Shown: one piece after another, positions 15,697 through 25,368 of the stretch
Numbering within the stretch: the first letter of the stretch is position 1
How the letters are laid out: every line of letters starts with the position of its first letter
Source of the DNA: a virus
Virus record (IMG/VR): IMGVR_UViG_3300010160_000025
Location: 62,001 to 126,000 of that record
Strand: one strand, 5' to 3'
Length of the DNA stretch: 64,000 nucleotides
The notes under the pieces: model-generated
The model's input: the letters and a program-made list of their open reading frames with translations, nothing else
Told to the model about the DNA's origin: nothing
The model's database searches: none
Position numbers and translations under genes: made by a program

Positions 15697-16533
15697 ATGG
15701 CCAACGATTTAAATAGTTTTGCAAGCACAGCTACCGCTATTTCCGGTATTGCAGCCGCAACAGGCAATAGCAAATTAGCTAAAATAGCAGGTGGCGTTGC
15801 AGTCGGCGCCGCACTAGTCAACGCATTTAGAGGTCCAATGTTTGGCGGAAGCGAAGCTCCTTTGGGGCATATTCCTGGTGAAGTATCGTTTGCCGCTTCT
15901 TCTGTAGACTGGCGAGTAAAATTAAGCTTGCCAACAAACAATACAGCATACAAACAAAGCCCAGTATTAAAACCATTAGTAAATTCGGGTGACAATTTGA
16001 TTTTTCCTTTTACGCCACAAGTTAATATAACACACTCTGCAACATATAACTCTCTTGACACCACACATAATAATTATGCTTTTATGGCCTATGACCATAG
16101 CAGAGTTGAACAAATTACTATTACTGCTGAATTCTATTGTGAAAACAGTGTTGATGCCGCATATTGGATTGCTGCCACTCACTATTTGCGATCTGTTACA
16201 AAAATGTCGTTTGGAGATTCAAAGGATGCCGGCCAACCCCCACCGGTAGTTCGACTAAACGGATATGGAGCATATGTTTTTAATAATGTTCCAGTAGTGA
16301 TTAAAACTTTTACAATGGACCTACCAAAAGATGTTGATTATATTTCTGCTAATGTAGGCGGAACTAAGACTATAGAAGGAATTTCTTTTGATGTTAATAA
16401 TACCAGCTATGCTCCTGTAAAAAGCACACTGATAGTACAGCTAATGCCAATTTACAGTAGAACACAACAACGTCAATTCTCACTAGATGCCTTTGTCAAC
16501 GGCACTTATATTGGTGATGGAGGTTATATTTAA
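15697..16533 (+). CDS. 48: Baseplate tail-tube cap protein gp48
   Basis: A 278-residue homologue of gp48 as found in marine T4-like phages; T4 gp48 (364 aa) caps the baseplate hub and nucleates tail tube growth. The first 45 residues are Ala/Gly-rich and hydrophobic (GVAVGAALVNAF). The body is beta-rich with VPVVIKTFTMDLPKDVDYIS (about residues 208-227) and IYSRTQQRQFSLDAFVNG near the C-terminus, features I associate with this family. It opens the 34-kb late structural block and is followed with a one-base overlap (TAATG) by gp53. Assignment to gp48 rather than gp54 is from memory of the family order. Confidence 0.75.
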   Translation: MANDLNSFASTATAISGIAAATGNSKLAKIAGGVAVGAALVNAFRGPMFGGSEAPLGHIPGEVSFAASSVDWRVKLSLPTNNTAYKQSPVLKPLVNSGDNLIFPFTPQVNITHSATYNSLDTTHNNYAFMAYDHSRVEQITITAEFYCENSVDAAYWIAATHYLRSVTKMSFGDSKDAGQPPPVVRLNGYGAYVFNNVPVVIKTFTMDLPKDVDYISANVGGTKTIEGISFDVNNTSYAPVKSTLIVQLMPIYSRTQQRQFSLDAFVNGTYIGDGGYI

Positions 16534-16829
16534 TGGCATATAAAATTACTAGTCCGTGGCACGATACTTCTTTATCAAACGGCTACCTTGGAAATTTTAA
16601 TATACGCCCTGTTAGTGCAGAGCCTGATGATATTCCTTATACTATTGATTCACACTATAATTATAGACCGGATTTGTTATCCCAAGATTTATACGGCACT
16701 CCTAAATTATGGTGGGTGTTCACACAACGAAATATGAATGTTATACGAGATCCAATTTTTGATTTTAAAGTAGGTACACTAATTTATCTTCCTAAAAAAA
16801 CTACATTATTCAGAGTATTAGGAATATAA
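16533..16829 (+). CDS. 53: Baseplate wedge protein gp53-like
   Basis: A 98-residue protein carrying LSQDLYGTPKLWWVFTQRN (about residues 50-68), the counterpart of the YGNPQLYWVLLMCN segment of T4 gp53, which joins baseplate wedges. A short C-terminal part (KVGTLIYLPKK) has the feel of a LysM-like end. It is only half the length of T4 gp53 (196), typical of the compact version in marine T4-like phages. GGAGG lies upstream and the start overlaps the gp48 stop by one base. Confidence 0.75.
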   Translation: MAYKITSPWHDTSLSNGYLGNFNIRPVSAEPDDIPYTIDSHYNYRPDLLSQDLYGTPKLWWVFTQRNMNVIRDPIFDFKVGTLIYLPKKTTLFRVLGI

Positions 16830-16830
16830 T

Positions 16831-19800
16831 ATGGCCGCAACAATTGCAGGATTAACACCTGAAAATTACGAGAAATATAGAGCTCAACGTTTTAAAGACG
16901 AGAGCGGTAGTAACTATATTCCAATAGACCCGCAGGCAACTGCTAGGGGATTACCTAACGGAGTAAATCGTCTGTCATACGCAGGCGGATATCAAATGGG
17001 CGCACAAGCATTAGAAACTGTAGGCCTCTTAAAACCCGGAGCCTATGCTAAGGCAGGTAATGCCGCAATATATGATCAAAACAATTGGGTAGGCACCGGC
17101 GGCCAGCCTAAAAATTTAAATGAATTTCTATATAACTCTGCCGCACAGGATAAAGCATATGAAAGATATACAGCGGTCAATGCTAGAACATTAGAAACTG
17201 TAAAAACCCCAGAAGGCACATATAGGCTTACAGCCGACACTCCCCAAGAACAACGTGCTGGTTGGTTAGCCGCATCGTCCTTATCGGGTGCTGGTGCAGT
17301 GGTCAAAAAAGGATTAAATGCAGACTCAGATGCTAACGGAGTATCACCTAAGACTCCTTTTATTGCCGCATCAAGGGCAGTAAGCGGTGCCTCAGGAGTG
17401 CCAACAACAACTGCTGCCGCAGGCGGCAATGTTGCTCCTGTAACAGGCACTGTTCTAGCAGAGCAAACTTTAGGCCCTAGAGAAACAATTCTGCCCAATG
17501 TTGATAGAGGAACAGATATCTCTGCAACTAGTGTAGCAAATTTAGCTACTACACTTGACGTGGGGTCAAACGGTGCAGGCGGCCAAGAAAAAATTAAATT
17601 ACCAATAGTAAATCCATTAGAAAAATTTGTCTCAAGTAATTGTTTGTTTACATTAAGCAGTCTATCTGCCGATGCTGTAAATTTTCCCGACGAAAGTTAT
17701 AGAAAAGGACTAGTTGGCAAAATTATTTTAAGCAGTGGAGGAAGATTTTCAGAATCTAGAGTATCTACTGCTTATCAGCCAGTAGATAATCCTTCAGGGA
17801 AATACGATTATTTTATTGATAACGTAGACATGTTGTGTCAAATTACTCCAACACCTTCAACAAAAGGAACCAACGTAGTCACTTTAGATTTTGAAGTGAC
17901 CGAACCTTACAGTATGGGGCAGTTCTTAGAAAGTTGTCAAATTGCCGCAGTACAAAATGGTCATACAGATTATACTCAAGCACCGTACTTATTAAGTTTA
18001 GAATTTGTAGGTACTGACGGAGATAACACAGCATCAACAGTTGCAGTTAGATATTTTCCAATTAGAATGTACAGTATTAATATGACCATCACGGCTTCAG
18101 GATGCAAATATCAAGTAAAGTCTCAGGCCTGGAATGAACTAGCGTTAAACGATAACTATAATTTTTTAAAAGCAGACTTTGCAATATCTGGATCAACAGT
18201 TGTTGAAATGTTACAAAGCGGCCCGCATAGTTTACAACATCTAGTATCTAGTAGATTATTAGAGTTATCAACTACTGATGAAAAAAAACCGTACTTGCCT
18301 GACGAAATTGCCATTGTATTCCCTACAGAATTGCAAACAATTAAACAACAAGATCCTCCGGATAACGGAGCAACATCAAATATAAAAGAAGGTACTGCGG
18401 GAGGCGGCAATGTTTTATCTAGAGTTCAATTAAACAGAGACAACAAAACTAATATTTTAGTACAAGCTGAAGGTGAACTTAGTGCATTAGGAAAAGCCAG
18501 CATGAATTTTACACTCGCTCAAGGTGGCCACGATCCTAAAAAACCTGACGATCCTAACTGGACCGGCGAAGTTACAATACCTGCATTATCAAATAAAAAA
18601 TATCCGCGCAACGCTTATCAAGTAAATGCAACAGAAAAAGAATTTGTATTTAGAAAAGGCACAAGTATTATTAATGCAATTACAGAAGTAATGTTAATGA
18701 GCGATTATTGCACAAGTGCTGTAACAAATACTCCCAAAGACGGATTTTATGATTGGTTTAGAATTGAAACTCAAGCCTATATAACAACAGCTAATAAACA
18801 AAACGAAAATACCGGTGTTAATCCTAAACTATTAGTGTTTAGAGTAGTGCCATATAAGATACACCAATCACTATTTGCAACGCCTAATATCACAGGCAAA
18901 GGTTATCAACAACTGGTTAACGAAGCTGTTAAAGAATACAACTACATATACACCGGAAAAAATGTTGATATATTAGATTTTAAATTAACTTTAAACAATA
19001 ACTTTGGTGTTCCGTTGTTAGCACAGGGATTAGGAGCTGCCGCAGGTGAAGCGTTAATGTCTCGGCTTGGCCAATCAGGTGCCGCACCGTCGGACAGTAT
19101 ACATCCGTATGTTCCTTCAATTAAAGGCAACGCTAAATCTGGCGGTGATGTGGCAACAGGAACTGCTATGGGATTAGCTAAGGTTGACAGATGGAAAAGT
19201 AGTGATGGTAGCGGCGATGCCGATACTTATAAAACGCTTGTGGCAAAACATTTTCAAGCACGTATACTAAACTTAGGCACTGAAAAAGTTCAAGCAGATA
19301 TGACTATTTTAGGAGACCCATATTATTTGGCTGACAGCGGCATAGGAAATTTTACTAACACTAATTCATCTAGCAGAATAAATGTTACAGCTACCGGAGC
19401 AATGGACTACCAATCAAGTGAAGTAGACATATTAATTAATTTTCTTACACCCGTTGATTTAAATGTAGACGGAAGTTTAACATTTCCAAAAGATATTAAA
19501 ACAGAGTTAGAAATACCGTTTAGCGGATTATACAAAATAATCTCCGTAAAGAGCAAATTCGAAAAAGGTAAATTTACACAGATGTTAAATCTAGCACGTA
19601 GAGCAAATCAAAATCCTCCTGGGTTAGAAGCATATAACGCAATAGATCAAGAAGATAAAGATAATGGCGAAGCTATGAGGATGCGGGCTCGCGGAGCTAC
19701 AGTAAATCCAGGAGTCCAAGAAACAAATAATCAAGCGCAAATTACAGTTGCAGAAGGAGAAGACGTAGTTAGTTATGCAGAAAGTAGAGACGGCTATCTT

Positions 19801-19836
19801 CAAGCCGCCGCAGAACTTGGAGACTTTCCAGGATAA
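16831..19836 (+). CDS. Baseplate hub protein with N-terminal lysozyme-like domain
   Basis: A 1001-residue protein between gp53 and gp5. Residues about 11-130 resemble a lytic transglycosylase or lysozyme fold: FKDESGSNY with a candidate catalytic Glu24, LSYAGGYQMGAQALETVG (about 48-65), a W-x-G segment near 90 and EFLYNSAAQDKAYERYT (about 98-114). A Thr/Ala-rich linker runs to about 225. The rest is a large beta-rich hub-like region ending with ELEIPFSGLYKIISVKSKFE and GKFTQMLNLARR (about 892-920), a pattern common in marine T4-like hub proteins at this locus. It may combine a gp27-like hub with a peptidoglycan-opening activity, as the neighbouring gp5 lacks one. Enzyme activity is inferred. 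Confidence 0.7.
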   Translation: MAATIAGLTPENYEKYRAQRFKDESGSNYIPIDPQATARGLPNGVNRLSYAGGYQMGAQALETVGLLKPGAYAKAGNAAIYDQNNWVGTGGQPKNLNEFLYNSAAQDKAYERYTAVNARTLETVKTPEGTYRLTADTPQEQRAGWLAASSLSGAGAVVKKGLNADSDANGVSPKTPFIAASRAVSGASGVPTTTAAAGGNVAPVTGTVLAEQTLGPRETILPNVDRGTDISATSVANLATTLDVGSNGAGGQEKIKLPIVNPLEKFVSSNCLFTLSSLSADAVNFPDESYRKGLVGKIILSSGGRFSESRVSTAYQPVDNPSGKYDYFIDNVDMLCQITPTPSTKGTNVVTLDFEVTEPYSMGQFLESCQIAAVQNGHTDYTQAPYLLSLEFVGTDGDNTASTVAVRYFPIRMYSINMTITASGCKYQVKSQAWNELALNDNYNFLKADFAISGSTVVEMLQSGPHSLQHLVSSRLLELSTTDEKKPYLPDEIAIVFPTELQTIKQQDPPDNGATSNIKEGTAGGGNVLSRVQLNRDNKTNILVQAEGELSALGKASMNFTLAQGGHDPKKPDDPNWTGEVTIPALSNKKYPRNAYQVNATEKEFVFRKGTSIINAITEVMLMSDYCTSAVTNTPKDGFYDWFRIETQAYITTANKQNENTGVNPKLLVFRVVPYKIHQSLFATPNITGKGYQQLVNEAVKEYNYIYTGKNVDILDFKLTLNNNFGVPLLAQGLGAAAGEALMSRLGQSGAAPSDSIHPYVPSIKGNAKSGGDVATGTAMGLAKVDRWKSSDGSGDADTYKTLVAKHFQARILNLGTEKVQADMTILGDPYYLADSGIGNFTNTNSSSRINVTATGAMDYQSSEVDILINFLTPVDLNVDGSLTFPKDIKTELEIPFSGLYKIISVKSKFEKGKFTQMLNLARRANQNPPGLEAYNAIDQEDKDNGEAMRMRARGATVNPGVQETNNQAQITVAEGEDVVSYAESRDGYLQAAAELGDFPG

Positions 19837-19839
19837 TTT

Positions 19840-21417
19840 ATGATAAACGACACACTTCCAGAAGATTCAAGATCAGAAGAACGGTACTTTGACTACCCGG
19901 GTCCTTACATGGCTCGAGTAATCAGTCACATTGACGCAAAATATATGGGATCGTTGCAAGTTGAATTAATCAATGACGTTGGCAGAGAAGAGCCCGGTAT
20001 TACTGGATCAGTTATTACAGTTAGATACCTAAGTCCGTTTGCAGGGCAAACTAGTATCACTTTTACAAATGAAGAACCTAACGACTACGACAGCACACAA
20101 AAAGCCTATGGTATGTGGATGGTTCCTCCTGATGTAGGAACTATTGTAATGGTTATGTTTGCCTACGGTAATGCGGCAAAAGGATATTGGATTGGTTGCG
20201 CTCCTGACGAATATGTAAACTTTATGGTGCCTGGAATGGCGGCAACATCAACTACAACTGAAGCAGGTAGTGATGAAAGAAAAGTAGTAGCAGAATATAA
20301 TAAGAAAGCAAACAAAGCTCTTTCGCAACCTGATATTACACAGTTACCTAAACCAATACATCCGTTTCATAAAATATTAACAACACAGGGCCTAAACAAA
20401 GACGACACTAGAGGAATTACATCTAGTAGTGCAAGACGAGAATTACCAAGTACTGTGTTTGGAATTAGTACGCCAGGACCAGTTGATAGAAAACCCAATG
20501 CACCAACAGGCGCAATAGGTAAAAAAGAAAGTAGAATTCAAAGTGCATTTGTCAGTCGTCTTGGCGGTACAACATTTGTTATGGATGACGGAGACGAAAG
20601 TTTTATTCGTAAGACTCCTGCAAGCGAAGGCCCACCCGAGTATGTCAGTGTAGAAAACGGCGAAACAGGCGGTCAGCCCGATATTCCTCATAATGAGCTT
20701 GTGCGTATTCGTACTCGCACAGGACATCAAATTTTATTGCATAACAGTGAAGATTTAATTTATATTGGCAATGCCGCAGGTACTACGTGGATAGAATTAA
20801 CCAGTATGGGAAAAATAGATATCTATGCACAAGACAGCGTTAGTATTCATACAGAAAAAGATATAAACATCAAGGCAGATCAAGATATTAACATGGACGC
20901 TGGCAGGAATGTTAATATTCGATCAGGCGCAAAACATAATGTTGAAGTGGGTTCTATACATAGTTTGATAGTTGGAGCAGATCAAAAAATATCTGTTGTA
21001 GGTACAAAGAATGAAAGCATTGGCGCTAATAGGAATACTAGCGTTACTGGATCAACTAGTGAAGCTATTGGCCAAGCATTTAATTTACAAACTGGTTCTA
21101 ATGTAAAAGTAACATCAGGAGCAGATATTGCCTTACTATCCGCCGGCGGAAATAAATTTACATCCGGAAAAACCACTTCAATCAACGGCGGAGCAAATAT
21201 CAACCTTACCAGTGGCGCTAAAATTAACTTAAACGGGCCATTAGCCGAAGCCGCAACCGCTGCCAGCATAACAGATGCAGTACAACCAGATGCATTGGCC
21301 ATTGTAGTAGCAAGAACACCCATGCACGAACCGTGGGACGGCCATGAAAATCTACACGGACAAGACCCGTTGAAGTATACCACTTCAACAGATACATTTA
21401 GAAAAATTAGCAAATAA
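19840..21417 (+). CDS. 5: Baseplate hub / tail needle protein gp5
   Basis: The central spike of the tail. At 525 residues (T4: 575) it has an N-terminal OB-fold region (YPGPYMARVISHIDAKYMGS, about residues 19-38, through WIGCAPDEYVNFMVPG) and a C-terminal triple-beta-helix needle from about residue 325 to 500, with short repeats such as KDINIKADQDINMDAGRNVN. The lysozyme domain of T4 gp5 (about residues 174-342 there) has no counterpart; that stretch here is a linker plus OB-like strands. It lies four bases after the large hub gene. The stop region contains AATAAATA just before gp25. Confidence 0.9.
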   Translation: MINDTLPEDSRSEERYFDYPGPYMARVISHIDAKYMGSLQVELINDVGREEPGITGSVITVRYLSPFAGQTSITFTNEEPNDYDSTQKAYGMWMVPPDVGTIVMVMFAYGNAAKGYWIGCAPDEYVNFMVPGMAATSTTTEAGSDERKVVAEYNKKANKALSQPDITQLPKPIHPFHKILTTQGLNKDDTRGITSSSARRELPSTVFGISTPGPVDRKPNAPTGAIGKKESRIQSAFVSRLGGTTFVMDDGDESFIRKTPASEGPPEYVSVENGETGGQPDIPHNELVRIRTRTGHQILLHNSEDLIYIGNAAGTTWIELTSMGKIDIYAQDSVSIHTEKDINIKADQDINMDAGRNVNIRSGAKHNVEVGSIHSLIVGADQKISVVGTKNESIGANRNTSVTGSTSEAIGQAFNLQTGSNVKVTSGADIALLSAGGNKFTSGKTTSINGGANINLTSGAKINLNGPLAEAATAASITDAVQPDALAIVVARTPMHEPWDGHENLHGQDPLKYTTSTDTFRKISK

Positions 21418-21420
21418 ATA
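21413..21420 (+). promoter_or_regulatory. Late-promoter-like box at the gp5/gp25 junction
   Basis: AATAAATA followed by CTACT, ending five bases before the gp25 ATG at 21426. If used with T4 geometry the transcript would begin at or next to the start codon. It also provides the gp5 stop codon, so chance is possible. Confidence 0.3.
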
Positions 21421-21425
21421 CTACT

Positions 21426-21869
21426 ATGAGCATAGAAAAATCACTATACACTAGAACAGTTGTTCCTGAAGTTAGGAAGACCACAGCACCTCCGTTGAGT
21501 AAAACCTACAGGGGACTTAGCACAGTGGGCAATCCAACTGGCAACTTTGCTCTATATGATCTAGCACTAATCAAGCAGGATATTATCAATCACTTTCATA
21601 TTCGCTATGGAGAGCGCCTAGAGAATCCAAATTTTGGAACTATTATTTGGGATCTATTGTTTGACCCGTTAACTAACGAAGTCAAAAATCTAATAGTACA
21701 AAATGTGTCTGCTATTATCAACTACGACCCCAGGGTCCGAGTTCAAAATGTCATAGTAAGCGAATACGAAAGTGGCATACAAATAGAGTGTGAGCTAACA
21801 TATTTGATATACAATATATCAGAAAATCTACGATTTAAGTTTGACAAAGACAACAGTCTACTCGGTTAA
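21426..21869 (+). CDS. 25: Baseplate wedge protein gp25
   Basis: A 147-residue member of the gp25/GPW family, conserved in contractile injection systems; it clamps gp6 in the wedge and starts sheath polymerisation. Visible signatures are IKQDIINHFHIRYGERLENPN (the first 20 of these at about residues 55-75), FGTIIWDLLFDPLT and the C-terminal strand IQIECELTYLIYN. T4 gp25 has 132 residues. No ribosome site is evident before the ATG (an A/T-rich leader of CTACT), so translation may be coupled to gp5. Confidence 0.93.
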   Translation: MSIEKSLYTRTVVPEVRKTTAPPLSKTYRGLSTVGNPTGNFALYDLALIKQDIINHFHIRYGERLENPNFGTIIWDLLFDPLTNEVKNLIVQNVSAIINYDPRVRVQNVIVSEYESGIQIECELTYLIYNISENLRFKFDKDNSLLG

Positions 21870-21892
21870 TAAACTGCCCACTTTATCTATAC

Positions 21893-21900
21893 GATAAATA
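21893..21900 (+). promoter_or_regulatory. Late promoter box before gp6
   Basis: GATAAATA followed by T. The predicted start is near 21906, just ahead of the GAGG ribosome site, and the gp6 ATG is at 21920. The spacing is suitable for a real late promoter. Confidence 0.6.
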
Positions 21901-21919
21901 TCTATAATGAGGACTGAGT

Positions 21920-24900
21920 ATGTCAAGTATAGATAGACAAAACAAATTGATTGCGGCAGAGGACTGGAAAAAGGTATATCAGAGCTTTAAAAATGCTGAT
22001 TTTAAAAGCTATGATTTCGACAATCTACGTCGAACAATGATCACGTATCTTCGTGAAAACTATCCAGAAGATTTCAACGACTATATTGAATCTAGCGAAT
22101 ATCTAGCCTTAATTGATTTAATTGCCTTTCTTGGACAAAACTTAGCCTTCCGTTTTGATCTAAATGCCCGTGAAAACTTTTTAGAACTTGCTGATCGTCG
22201 TGAAAGTGTACTACGTTTAGCACGTCTGCTCAGCTACAACCCTAAAAGAAACCAATGTGCTAACGGATTGTTAAAATTTAGTTCAGTAAGAACTAGTGAA
22301 GCTATTATAGACAGTAACGGTCGAAGCCTTGCTAATCAAACTATTGTATGGAATGATAGTGCAAACACCAATTGGCACGAACAATTTATTAAAGTATTAA
22401 ACGCCGCCTTGCCGTCAACTGGGCAGTTTGGAAGGCCCCAAGATTCAGGAACAGTTGCTGGAATTAGAACACAACAATATCGATTTAACGCAACCAACAC
22501 AGATGCTCCAATTTATGGATTTACCAAAAACATTGACGGTAGAAACATGAATTTTGAAATAGTATCTTGTGCAATTAAAAATTCCTTAAACATCTATGAA
22601 GAGCCACCAATGCCTGGAACTAACTTGGCATTTTTATATCGTGACGATGGCGGTGGATCTCCAAGTACCAATACTGGTTTCTTTGTACACTTCCGTCAAG
22701 GTAGTTTAAATCAAGGAACATTTTCTATTCTACGTCCAAGTACTAACGAAACAGTGGACTTGGATAGTTCTAACATCAACAATTCAGATATCTGGTTATA
22801 CAGTTTAGACAGTGCAGGACTATTATCACAAGAGTGGACAAAAGTTGATGCAGTTGAAGGCAACAACATTATATACAATTCTCTTTCTAAGAGTATTAGA
22901 AAAATATTTTCAGTAATCACACGAACCGGAGATCGAGTTCGTTTGAACTTTGCAGACGGCACATTTGGTGATTTACCTCAAGGTAATTTTAGAGTTTATT
23001 ATCGAGTAAGTAACGGATACGAATATGCAATCAGTCCGTCTAACATTAAAAATGTATCATTTAATATTTCGTATATTAGTAATAAATCTGGAAAGCAAGA
23101 AACACTAACTATCACAGCCGGATTAAACTATACTGTTCAAAATGCATCAGCTAGTGAAACAAATAACAGCATTAAAACTAATGCTCCAGCAACGTACTAT
23201 ACACAAAATAGAATGATAACCGGAGAAGACTATAATGTATTTCCGTTAAGTGTTAACCAAGAAATAATTAAAGTAAAATCAGTTAACCGAGTCAGCTCAG
23301 GTATTAGTAGATATTTTGACTTAAAAGATACCACCGGAAAATACAGCAATACTAATTTGTTTGGAACCGACGGAATACTGTATAAAGAACCCATTACTGG
23401 AAGTTTTAAATTTTCCTATAACACTAGAACTGATATTGAAAATGCAGTATTAAATCAAATCGAACCTGTGCTTGCTAGTCGTACAATTAAAGATTATTAT
23501 TTAGACAGCTATGCATTTATATCGTTGGGGGTTGCCTTTTCTTCTTTTACACAAGTTACTTCCGGCACAAATATATCAACGGGTTATATTAATGATAACA
23601 CCCAGGTTAATGCAATTAAAAAATTAGGATCTGCAACATTTTCAAATTTACGATATATAATTCCAGGAGCAATGTTAAAATTTACGCCACCCCCTGGGAA
23701 ACTATTCAGTGCAGATAACAAACTCATTGACGAAGCAGGGGCACCAGTATCTGCTAAAACAGGAATTTGGACAAAAGTTGTACAAATAGTCGGAGACGGT
23801 ACAGCAAAAAATAGCGGCATACTGGCAAATGGATTAGGACCAGTAACATTAAACGAAATTGTTCCATCGGGCGCAGTATGCGATACTGCGGTACCTAAAT
23901 TTGTTACGTCACTTGAAGATAGTGTTAAGAACAAAATTATTGATCTAATTGCCGCTAATAAGAATTTTGCTTTAAGATATGATAGTGCAGATACTGTATG
24001 GAAAATTATTACAGAATCTAATATTGATAAAAAATCTGCATTCAGCTTAGGAAAAACTGGCGACTCTAGTAATCAACAGTTAGATGCAAGTTGGATAATT
24101 TTATTTGAAACTGATGGTACGTCTTACCTTGCAACTTATCGCGGCTTAAGATATGTATTTGAAAGTGCTAAAGAAATGAGATTTTTCTTTGATAGCACTT
24201 CTAAAGTTTACGATCCAACTAACGGAAAAGTAATTAGAGATAAAATCTCAGTAATGAGTATCAATACACGCCCCGATTTATTGGCCGCATTTAATCAAAA
24301 TTTTGATTGGGAAATTATTGATGAATATTTAGGCAGTGACGGTTACATAGATACTAAAAAGATTTCTATTAGCTTTTTTGACAGTAACGAGGACGGTATA
24401 GTTGACGATCCAGAATTATTTAAAAACATTGTTAGTCCTTCAACAAATATTACGTCTAAATTTATTTTTCAAAAGCGTCAAGTAGCACTGGACGGTTCAA
24501 CTGATTTCTATTACATTGAAAATACTAACGATTTAATTAAAGTATATCTAAGCCAAGAAGCAGTTCCGTTAACATTAGACGACGGACAATTAATATACAT
24601 TATCAAAGAAAATTTAGTTAAGTCATTTAATAAATCATCAACTAATTTTACAATCACTAATGAGTACAGAGGTTTCTCAGGCAGAGATAGTTTAAAATTC
24701 CATTATATACATGCCGCAGATAACTCAGCAAGATTAGACCCAGCCGCTACAAATATAATAGATATTTTTATGTTAACTAAAACATATGATGTTTTATATC
24801 GTCGCTGGCTTGCAGGAGATGTAACAACTAAACCATTACCACCAAGTAGTGACGCATTATATACTAATTTTAGTATGGACATAAACAAGGTAAAATCAAT

Positions 24901-25354
24901 AAGTGATGAAATAGTTTATCATCCTGCAAAATACAAACCATTATTTGGTAAGCATGCCGCCTCTAGTCTTCAAGGCACATTTAAAGTAGTAAAAAATTCT
25001 AATGTAGTTATAAGTGATAACGATATTAAATCAGGAGTCATTACTGCAATTAATGAATTTTTTGCTTTAGAAAATTGGGAGTTTGGCGACACATTCTACT
25101 TTGGAGAACTGTCGGCGTACATTATTCGCAAGCTAAGTCCTAATCTAGTAAACATAGTAATAGTACCAAAACAGCAGAACTTGGCATTTGGTAGTTTATT
25201 TGAAATAACATCAAATGCTGACGAACTATTAATTAGTTCAGCTACTGTTGACGATATTGAAATTATTTCAGAAATTACCGCGGCAAGGATCAATTCAAGC
25301 GGCACAGTACTAACATCAATCCCGTTAAACAACAATGACATCACAAGTGCGTAA
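21920..25354 (+). CDS. 6: Baseplate wedge protein gp6
   Basis: The gp6 family forms the inner ring that joins wedges in the T4 baseplate. The N-terminal 120 residues are diagnostic, including DFDNLRRTMITYLRENYPED (about 34-53), YLALIDLIAFLGQNLAFRFD and LNARENFLELADRRESVLRLARLLSYNP. At 1144 residues it is nearly twice T4 gp6 (660). A central insertion (about residues 400-800) is beta-rich, and the C-terminal region (SNVVISDNDIKSGVITAINE onward) resembles the J-like/gp6 C-terminal fold. It is followed by the giant gene after 14 bases. Confidence 0.9.
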   Translation: MSSIDRQNKLIAAEDWKKVYQSFKNADFKSYDFDNLRRTMITYLRENYPEDFNDYIESSEYLALIDLIAFLGQNLAFRFDLNARENFLELADRRESVLRLARLLSYNPKRNQCANGLLKFSSVRTSEAIIDSNGRSLANQTIVWNDSANTNWHEQFIKVLNAALPSTGQFGRPQDSGTVAGIRTQQYRFNATNTDAPIYGFTKNIDGRNMNFEIVSCAIKNSLNIYEEPPMPGTNLAFLYRDDGGGSPSTNTGFFVHFRQGSLNQGTFSILRPSTNETVDLDSSNINNSDIWLYSLDSAGLLSQEWTKVDAVEGNNIIYNSLSKSIRKIFSVITRTGDRVRLNFADGTFGDLPQGNFRVYYRVSNGYEYAISPSNIKNVSFNISYISNKSGKQETLTITAGLNYTVQNASASETNNSIKTNAPATYYTQNRMITGEDYNVFPLSVNQEIIKVKSVNRVSSGISRYFDLKDTTGKYSNTNLFGTDGILYKEPITGSFKFSYNTRTDIENAVLNQIEPVLASRTIKDYYLDSYAFISLGVAFSSFTQVTSGTNISTGYINDNTQVNAIKKLGSATFSNLRYIIPGAMLKFTPPPGKLFSADNKLIDEAGAPVSAKTGIWTKVVQIVGDGTAKNSGILANGLGPVTLNEIVPSGAVCDTAVPKFVTSLEDSVKNKIIDLIAANKNFALRYDSADTVWKIITESNIDKKSAFSLGKTGDSSNQQLDASWIILFETDGTSYLATYRGLRYVFESAKEMRFFFDSTSKVYDPTNGKVIRDKISVMSINTRPDLLAAFNQNFDWEIIDEYLGSDGYIDTKKISISFFDSNEDGIVDDPELFKNIVSPSTNITSKFIFQKRQVALDGSTDFYYIENTNDLIKVYLSQEAVPLTLDDGQLIYIIKENLVKSFNKSSTNFTITNEYRGFSGRDSLKFHYIHAADNSARLDPAATNIIDIFMLTKTYDVLYRRWLAGDVTTKPLPPSSDALYTNFSMDINKVKSISDEIVYHPAKYKPLFGKHAASSLQGTFKVVKNSNVVISDNDIKSGVITAINEFFALENWEFGDTFYFGELSAYIIRKLSPNLVNIVIVPKQQNLAFGSLFEITSNADELLISSATVDDIEIISEITAARINSSGTVLTSIPLNNNDITSA

Positions 25355-25368
25355 AGAAGGAATATTTC

